Below are positions 57,667-64,000 of a stretch of DNA of 64,000 nt, one piece after another; positions within the stretch are counted from its first letter, which is position 1, and every line of letters begins with the position of its first letter. Origin of the DNA: Triglochin maritima (Eukaryota > Streptophyta > Magnoliopsida > Alismatales > Juncaginaceae); the NCBI GenBank assembly GCA_963682175.1, contig OY821771.1:29780201-29844200 (forward strand). The letters run 5' to 3'. The notes below the pieces were generated by a model, which worked only from the letters and a program-made list of their open reading frames with translations, had not been told where the DNA came from and searched no databases. A program made the translations under genes and the position numbers.

Positions 57667-58660
57667 ATGTGGTGGACTACATTTGATGGAGCTTATGTTA
57701 CATGAAATACAATTAAGAATAATGAACATTGTAAGTATCAATGTCAATAGTTGCAAGTAGTATAATGAAAATTAAATAACATTATTATAAGTATCAGACT
57801 TAATAGTAGTGTTTTGGGCAATAAACCAAAAGAAGTGAGATCACCCACCAGTCACTCAAGGAGGTTGTTCTCTTTGATTGTTTTGCAGTCACCTTTGTTG
57901 TATGTTAATAAGGAATCTCATTGTCAAGATTATGTAAGGCATAAATTCTATAATGGTAATAATGGATTCTCACTTTTTGTGGTAGTAATTGTAGAAATCC
58001 AAATGCCTTCATGTGAGACATTATCCCTTTTATTTAAATCATTATGTGATGACAGGAATCGTGTTGATTCTTATTTGCGACCCATCACTGAAATGTACGG
58101 TAGTTACTACTTACTAGTGTGTTTAAGAGAGGAACGAAACTAAAGTTGTGTTTGGATGTGATATTTGTAAGTTCGGTGGAATTTGCAATTGATGGGATTT
58201 ACAAATGCCATGATTTACAAATTACTGAATTTGTATTTATCCTGTTTGGACAAGCTTGTTACACCGTGCGGAGAGTCACGGAAACGCAGGTAACACTAGT
58301 TGAAGAAGTGGCATTTTAAAATAACAAAATATTTATATGATGCAGATTAACTATAAGGAACAACCATATTCTGATGCAGATATATCTGCTCGTGTAACAA
58401 CTAAATTATTACATTTCATTTTTTAATATCATTTGACGGTGTGCAAATATATCTGCTCAACAGATAAACCATTACATATCATATTCCGATGGAAATATAT
58501 CTGCTCAATGTAACAACTAAATCAATACAGCCCATCTTTTAATATTGTACACAACATTAACAATTGCCCAATAAACAAAGAGTGGCATCATAGCATATCT
58601 ATCCCAAAAACATAGATAACAACTTCTTAGGGGTGGTAAACCATTTACATATCATTTGAC
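57667..58660. other. Region after the host gene, no gene seen
   Basis: AT-rich. 58320-58560 has imperfect repeats of ATATATCTGCTC and GTAACAACTAAAT. Small open frames at 57814-58319 show no family signal. Confidence 0.55.
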
Positions 58661-58699
58661 TGTGTGAAGACATACAATTGTTTCACCGGGCTGCCGAAG

Positions 58700-59385
58700 A
58701 CTATAACCCAAATCGATTCACGTGCCTACAACAACTACCATTCGAGCATTGGGATGACACCGTACGAGGTTCTGTATGGGAGACCGTGTAGATCACTGGT
58801 ATGTTGGAGTGATGTAGACGAGAGACAGCTAGTTGGTCCTGAGATTGTGCAGATGTATACCGACAAAGTTGATGAGATCAGACAGAGACTAGCAACAGCT
58901 AAGAGTAGGCAGAAGAGCTACGCTGATAGGCGTAAGCGAGAGTTGAGGTTTCAAGTGGGCGATCATGTCCTCCTGAAGATTTCACCATCTCAGGGAGTGA
59001 TGAGGTTCAGGAAGAAAGGGAAGCTCAGTCCGAGGTATGTCGGACCGTTTGAGATTCTCGATCGTGTTGGAGATGTTGCCTACAGGGTTGCGCTGCCGCC
59101 GTAGTTTTCGGGTCTTCACAACGTCTTCCACGTTTCGATGCTGAGGAAGTACGTAGCAGATTCTTCTCATGTGATTCAGTTGGAGGTTCTTGAGATCCGT
59201 CAGGATTTGTCTTTTGAGGAGAGACTTACAGAGATTGTGGATCGGATGGAGCATCATTTGAGGAGGACCATTCCAATGGTGAAGGTCAAGTGACAGCATC
59301 ACAGTGAGCGAGAGGTCACTTAGGAAATTGAGGAGGAGGTCCGGAAAGAAATCCCGGAGCTGTTTAGTGAGTTTCGGTCCTAATT
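58700..59385 (+). pseudogene. Ty3/gypsy integrase C-terminus with chromodomain-like tail, truncated
   Basis: The frame begins abruptly near 58708 inside the integrase ('YHSSIGMTPYEVLYGRPCRS'). It continues through the plant chromovirus hallmark 'DRRKRELRFQVGDHVLLKIS' and 'KLSPRYVGPFEILDRVGDVA', and reaches a TAG at 59102. After that stop the same frame reads 'LHNVFHVSMLRKYVAD' and a chromodomain-like end with 'VKV' and 'SEREVT', with another stop (TGA near 59291). The catalytic integrase core, RT and gag are missing: a 5'-truncated remnant. Confidence 0.88.
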
Positions 59386-59395
59386 TCGAGGATGA

Positions 59396-59416
59396 AATTC
59401 TTTTAGGAGGGTAGAT
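59396..59416 (+). other. Polypurine tract of the truncated gypsy element
   Basis: TTTTAGGAGGGTAGAT precedes the LTR start, the standard polypurine position and typical of Tekay/Del-like plant elements. Confidence 0.7.
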
Positions 59417-59538
59417 TGTGAGATCCTAATTCTAGTTGAGTTTTAATTGTTGACTTGGTGGTGTTTAGGTGGAGATTAGATTGGATGGTTAAGATGGATT
59501 GGAGATTGGATGGATGGCGAGGATTAAGTGGTGGAGAG

Positions 59539-59545
59539 TATATAA
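59539..59545 (+). promoter_or_regulatory. TATA box of the gypsy LTR
   Basis: TATATAA about 120 bp into the LTR, followed by a CTCTCTCT tract, a common arrangement in plant LTR promoters. Confidence 0.55.
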
Positions 59546-59999
59546 GGTGATTTCTTCTTCTCTCTCTCACTCTCTCACGTCTCTCTCTTTCTCACACTCT
59601 CTCACGTCGCTCTCTCTCTCCCTCAGTGTTGTGTCGGTGAGTGGAGGTGATCTCTGGCGAGGTTGAAGTGGTTGACGACTTTTGCTTGTGGAGGTGAGTT
59701 GTTGGTTGCTTAACCCATCCCTTGTTCTTCTTCCTTCTCTCTCTCAATCTCTCTCTCTCTCAGTGTTGGGGGTGGCAAGGTGATTGTCGTGGAGGTGGTG
59801 ATCGTTGACCGAACGAGTCATTCGTCGGTGGATCGTGTTTTGGGAGAAGTGCTCCAGGAAGAGTCGTCAAGGTTCTTAGAAGGTTTCTTCAAACCTTCAC
59901 GGTATGTCAAACTATTAGTCATAGCTAACTTTTGTTGTGTGAGTTTTGGAAGTCGACGGTAGGCCGAAAGGCTCGTCGTAAGCAAACGTGCAGCAGATT

Positions 60000-60560
60000 T
60001 TATTGCTTGATCGATCGACCGGTTGGTGCAAACAGTCGACCGTTCCTAATGAGAATTCGGGTTTCTGCCTCACATTGGTCGAACGGTTGTGCATTGGAGG
60101 CAAGCCTGGTTGGTTTCGGCCAAATATGGTCCATTTGTCGTTCGACCGTGTACACCGTTGTATGTCGGTTGGGGCTTTGACCATCCAAACGGTCGTCCAC
60201 CTGTTTGACTTGTCCGACTGATGACTTAAGTTGAATTGTGGTTGGGTTCGACCGATGGTGGTTCGGTCGACCAGTGTTGTTTGGACGCATGATGGATTTT
60301 ACTGGTGGAAATCGGTAGACCATGAGTGCTCGGGGGTTCAACCGGTGTTGAAGTTGAGCGTTGGTGGATTTCACTGGTGGGTTTCGGTCGAACGGGTCCC
60401 CGTTGACCGATTGGTCGTTATGTTCGTTGAACCTGGGAGGCGTCTTTATAAACGATCGATCGGTCCTTGACTTTGGTTCGACCGAACGTGTGATGTTGGT
60501 GGAAATTGTTCGACCGATGGAGTGTCGGTCGAGGCAATTGCCCTATTTTAGTGAGATTCG
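60000..60560. repeat. GGTCGACC/GGTTCGACCG motif zone in gypsy LTR
   Basis: More than a dozen variants of TCGACCG or CGGTCGA spread irregularly, the same core as in the copia LTR arrays but in an unrelated element and downstream of its TATA box. Confidence 0.65.
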
Positions 60561-60685
60561 GTCGACGGTTTATGTCCAGTTTTGCACATTGGAGGTGCGG
60601 TTGTTTGTGTCGTCTGTGTATGGCAAGTTGTTGTGCCGATGTTCTTCCGACAAGTTTGCTAGTGAGTACGGGTGTTGCGGTAGTT

Positions 60686-61075
60686 TGGTGAAAAAGTCAT
60701 GGAGCACAGTAACTGTTGTGCGAGTTGCGGTTGGGTGAAAAAGCGCTGGAGCTCAACTAATCTGTGCGGGGTTGGGTGAAAAAGCCCTGGAGCTCCGTAA
60801 TGCTTTCAGGTTGGGTGAAAGAGCCCTAGAGCCTGAGCATGGACCGCGTGATAATGGTTGGGTGAAAAAGCCTTGTAGCCCTAGAGCCCTTAGACGTTCG
60901 GGTTAGGTAAAAGAGCCCTGGAGCCCTAATCGTGTCACGGTAGTTGCGGTTGGGTGAAAGAGCCCTGAAACCCAGCTTCACGACGTTGTATGTTGCGGCG
61001 GTTGGGTGAAAGAGCTCTGGAACCCCGTAACAGTGGTGTGTTGTGGTTGGGTGAAAAAGCCCTGGAGCCCGGCCT
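60686..61075 (+). repeat. GGTTGGGTGAAAAAGCCCTGG repeat, 8-9 copies
   Basis: Units start near 60729, 60771, 60809, 60858, 60901, 60948, 60999 and 61046, with spacing of 38-51 bp and a conserved 20-25-bp core, plus a partial unit at 60686. Confidence 0.85.
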
Positions 61076-61455
61076 TGTTGGTTGTGCTTTTCTTTGTTGA
61101 TAGAATTGCATACTAGAGTATTTCAGTTTCATGCATTGTAGAGTTTGGCATACAGGGTTTCCTTCTGGAAACTCAGGCATTGTTGTATGTTTGCTTTTCA
61201 GACCGTGATCGGCGTTAGGGGGTGGTGACCGAGGAGATGAGTGTCGCTACCAGATCCAGCTTTCTTTCGTTTTGAGGTCGGAGTGATTACTTGTGTTTGT
61301 TGTATAACCCTTTTGATGTAATCACACTTTTGAAATACTCGGATATATATTATATATATATGTTTGTGCACCTGTTTCCTTATATTTGAGTAATATCCCC
61401 TGCTTGTTTATATGTTACAAAATTTTAAATTCTTCCGCTGTTTGAGGATGTTACA

Positions 61456-62976
61456 CATGGAGTCCAATCGTATTCGAGGAACCAAACACAAACCTTATCG
61501 AAGAGTATTTGCAAGGACATCCAGCTAGCAGATGGAAGAAGTTACATTCAGGAGTCCAGCAAGGGGGCGAAGTTATCGATTTTGCCTTATGTTTGACATG
61601 CTGGAGAGGAAATGGATTTTGCGTTGTGCATATTTGATTTAACTTAGTAATAAAGTATTGAAGTGTACCTAAATCTTTTAAAGAAAAGGTAGAATTAAGT
61701 TTAGAGACAACCTGACGGAGGAGGAGATCAGAACTCCCTGTAATGATTATATGATCCACAAAAACTAAAAAGGTATGTCAATATTTCTGTGTAATGCAAA
61801 TAAAGAGGTATCAGACTTGGTAGGAGAGAAACCTAGAGAAATCAACTTATCTACCAGTTTCGTAAACAATACACGAGGTGCCTATTTGAGACCATAGATT
61901 GCTTGCTTTGCGTAGATAGGAAACATGATCGGGATAATTGGGATTTATAAAGCCCGGGGGTTGAGCTATGTAGACATGCTCATGGAGTTCACCATTTAAG
62001 AAATCATTATTAACATCAAGTTGTTCGATTGTCCAATAGTTTGAGACAACAAGGGTAAGAATAACTCTTATAGTTATAGGTTTAATCACATGGCTAAAGG
62101 TATCAATGTAGTCGATGCCTTCTTCATGATGAAATCCTTTGGCAACAAGATAAGTTTTATATCTATGAATAGAGCCATTAAGATTTCTTTTAAACAGAAC
62201 ACCCATTTACATCCTATTAAATTTGTAACTCGAGTTTTGTGAACTTGGAGCCAAGTGTTATTCAGAATTAGGGCATTACACTCATCATCCATTGCTTTTT
62301 TCCAGTTAGGGTCTTTACATGCCTGAGAGAAACAAGTGGGCTCAGTGCCTTGAAGGGAAGAAAGAGCTAAAGAATGTTTGAAAACCAGGGAAGTTTTTGG
62401 TCTTTCTGGTGTTATCATGATTTCGTGTGGTTATGTGATTAGTAGGATTGGGAGGTGGTAAAGGTACACGACTAGTAGAATTTTGGACTTGGTGGTCGGG
62501 AGGTGGTGTGGTAGTGGAAATATGTATCAAGCAATGTGTTGGATTAACTGGAGAAACAATGTCAGAATTAGTAACGAGTGGTATAGCAGATGTAGATGGT
62601 CTAGTACTACCAGATACTGACCTCTTTATAGCCCTCTCACAGGGAAAATGAGATTCATCAAATATGACATTACGGGCTATATACATCTATCCAAATATTA
62701 TATTGTAGCATTTATATCCTTTATGCATAGAGTTGTATCCTAGAAAAATGCAATGTCAAGATCGATGTTGAAGTTTGTTCGTGTTATATGGTCGAAGACA
62801 TGGAAAACACTAACAACCAAAAACCATTAAAATAGAGTAATCAGGAGCAATTTTGAACAACGCTTCATATGGAATTTTTTTGAGTTAGCATGCTGTCATC
62901 TATTAATTAGAAAAACAACAATAGTAAAAGCATGATCCCAAAAATGTGATAGAAGAAATGCATGAGAAAGTAAAGA
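61456..62976 (-). pseudogene. Decayed copia pol fragment of another lineage
   Basis: Minus strand, in order from 62976: integrase C-terminal region ('KKIPYEALFK', 'CIFLGYN', then 'MYIARNVIFDESHFPCER' at 62686), the linker and RT start ('WKKAMDDECNALILNNTW', 'LIGCKWVF'), the RT core ('VAKGFHHEEGIDYIDTFSHV', 'QLDVNNDFLNGELHEHVYIA') and 'IIITGSSDLLL' after the lost catalytic YVDD. Stops and frameshifts are frequent. The wording differs clearly from C1-C3. No LTRs found. Confidence 0.85.
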
Positions 62977-64000
62977 TGTTTAATCATTTTAAATTTAGGT
63001 CGTAAGTGCACAACCGTTGGTGAAGACAGAGCAAGTACGAGTCGCTCCGCAGGGAGGTGAGTAGCCTCTGCTTTGTCAGAAATCAAGTGGCGAATAAAGA
63101 AAAAATAGATTTGAGTATGCTAATCTAAGGTACACTAAACTAGTAAAAAGAAATATGAAATAAAGCAACTAACGAGTAATTCAAACTAAATTAAGAGAAC
63201 CTAATGCAAAGCTACAAATCAGGAAGAAAGACCTCTAAAGGGTGGAGTGAGTGCACACATGTAATAAGTTAGTGAAGAATGCATTCAATGGGCACAAATG
63301 TACGTAGTGTTTTCATGTATAAGAAGTGTAAAATGGTTATGGCAAAACATATCAATCCAATCACTAACCTAATTGATTAATATTAACATACACAAGTTGG
63401 TTATTTCAAAACCTAAACAAACATTGGAGGTGTCTAATAGTTGTGGCAAAACCCATCAAGTGAAGTATTCTACTCTAAAAAAGAAAACATTCATTCACAT
63501 TTATCAACACATTCCAAAATAAAGCATTCATTTCCTTTAATCCATGTATGAACATGGTCTCCACCCCCAAAGGGGATGGAACTACTCACTACTCATTAAA
63601 AGAAGACAACAAAATTAAAGTAATTAAGATAGGAAATGGAGACATGCTAATTACTTTAACTAAGATTAAAACAAACTAAACAAGTAAGTATTAACACAAA
63701 AACAACATTAAGACAAACTATGAACAATTATTTTATTTACATGACTCACATTACAAGTAACATTCTTCTCTACCTTAAGTTTTCCTTTAAGACTTACTCC
63801 AAATAGAGACAATGCCATCAGCAATCATTCAATACAAATGAAAAAGAAAAATTCTATTTATAAGTATGAAAAAAAATAACCGGAGACAATCTCCCGATAT
63901 GGAACTAATACACTATTAAAAATAGATATAAAACACTCTACTACATGACCCGCCTAAACCTTATCAGATCTGGAGCAAAACAGACTGCTAATCAACAATT
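62977..64000 (-). repeat. G3: start of a third G1/G2-like gypsy LTR, runs off the window
   Basis: Begins TGTTTAATCATTTTAAATTTAGG and follows the G2 LTR landmark by landmark: CAAGTACGAGTCG, GGGAGGTGAG, GCCTCTGCTTTGTCAGAAAT, GGGTGGAGTGAGTGCACACATG, CCACCCCCAAAGGGGATGG, a TATA-like box near 63856, and a degraded palindrome region at the very end. It is more diverged than G1 or G2. It is inserted in the copia fragment, so it is the younger of the two. Confidence 0.82.

Larger units (their letters stand above)
59417..61455 (+). repeat. 3' LTR of the truncated chromovirus-like gypsy element
   Basis: About 2.04 kb starting TGTGAGATCC and ending GGATGTTACA, which form matching inverted termini. A TATATAA box is at 59539-59545, followed by CT-rich sequence. 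It includes two internal repeat zones, at about 60000-60560 and 60686-61075. No second LTR in the window. Confidence 0.8.

Noticed and set aside
58141..58320. Sequence starting AAGTTGTGTTTGGATG, possible MITE
   Set aside because: No convincing inverted partner or target duplication could be found by eye.
59999..60738. Several plus- and minus-strand frames of 60-125 codons
   Set aside because: All lie within the gypsy LTR repeat zone and overlap each other; none shows a domain.

Overview
The window looks like TE-dense nuclear DNA from a flowering plant. It has one intron-containing host gene and a stack of nested plant-type elements: Ty1/copia, Ty3/gypsy, hAT, CACTA and Mutator-like. Primer sites match plant initiator tRNA-Met and tRNA-Asp. 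I found no rRNA, tRNA, CRISPR or bacterial-type operon. The species cannot be named from sequence alone. The host gene has a very GC-rich first exon inside AT-rich surroundings.

Layout. (1) 1-10113: a minus-strand Mutator-like (MULE) transposase pseudogene, split by a complete 9.2-kb copia element (C1, 458-9640, TSD TTATC). The C1 LTRs are almost identical but its coding interior is decayed. (2) 10296-12295: a 40-bp minisatellite and a gypsy solo LTR with TSD GCCAG. (3) 12296-17160 (copy A) and 44235-49077 (copy B): a 4.8-kb direct duplication carrying the same broken hAT transposon. (4) Between the copies, 17162-44234 is a tandem copia array, LTR-interior-LTR-interior (C2 and C3 sharing the middle LTR), cut at both ends. 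Two gypsy-like elements are nested in it: G1 in the middle LTR (26125-34241, TSD TTAAC) and G2 in the C3 interior (35465-44065, TSD GCGTA). G1 and G2 encode gag or gag-protease but no reverse transcriptase or integrase. Both end their ORF with a shared C-terminal region that I do not recognise. (5) 48891-49874: a Mutator-like element with long degenerate inverted repeats and GC-rich cargo. (6) 50423-57666: the host gene, two exons around a 6-kb intron. The intron holds a 4-kb CACTA element (TSD ACA) that itself contains two small hAT-like MITEs; a third MITE lies just upstream of the start codon. (7) 58700-64000: a truncated chromovirus-like gypsy end with its 3' LTR, a decayed copia pol fragment, and the start of a third gypsy LTR running off the window.

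Most coding signal is therefore transposon-derived and broken. The only apparently intact host gene is the two-exon gene, predicted at 419 aa, with an HD-like N-terminal domain that I match to the plant DUF6817 type and a TPR-like C-terminus. The observations I rate highest are the shared unknown C-terminal region of G1 and G2, the conserved non-coding 3' region and 18-bp palindrome of the same elements, the recent transposition of the defective C1, and the fully dated nesting order readable from target-site duplications.
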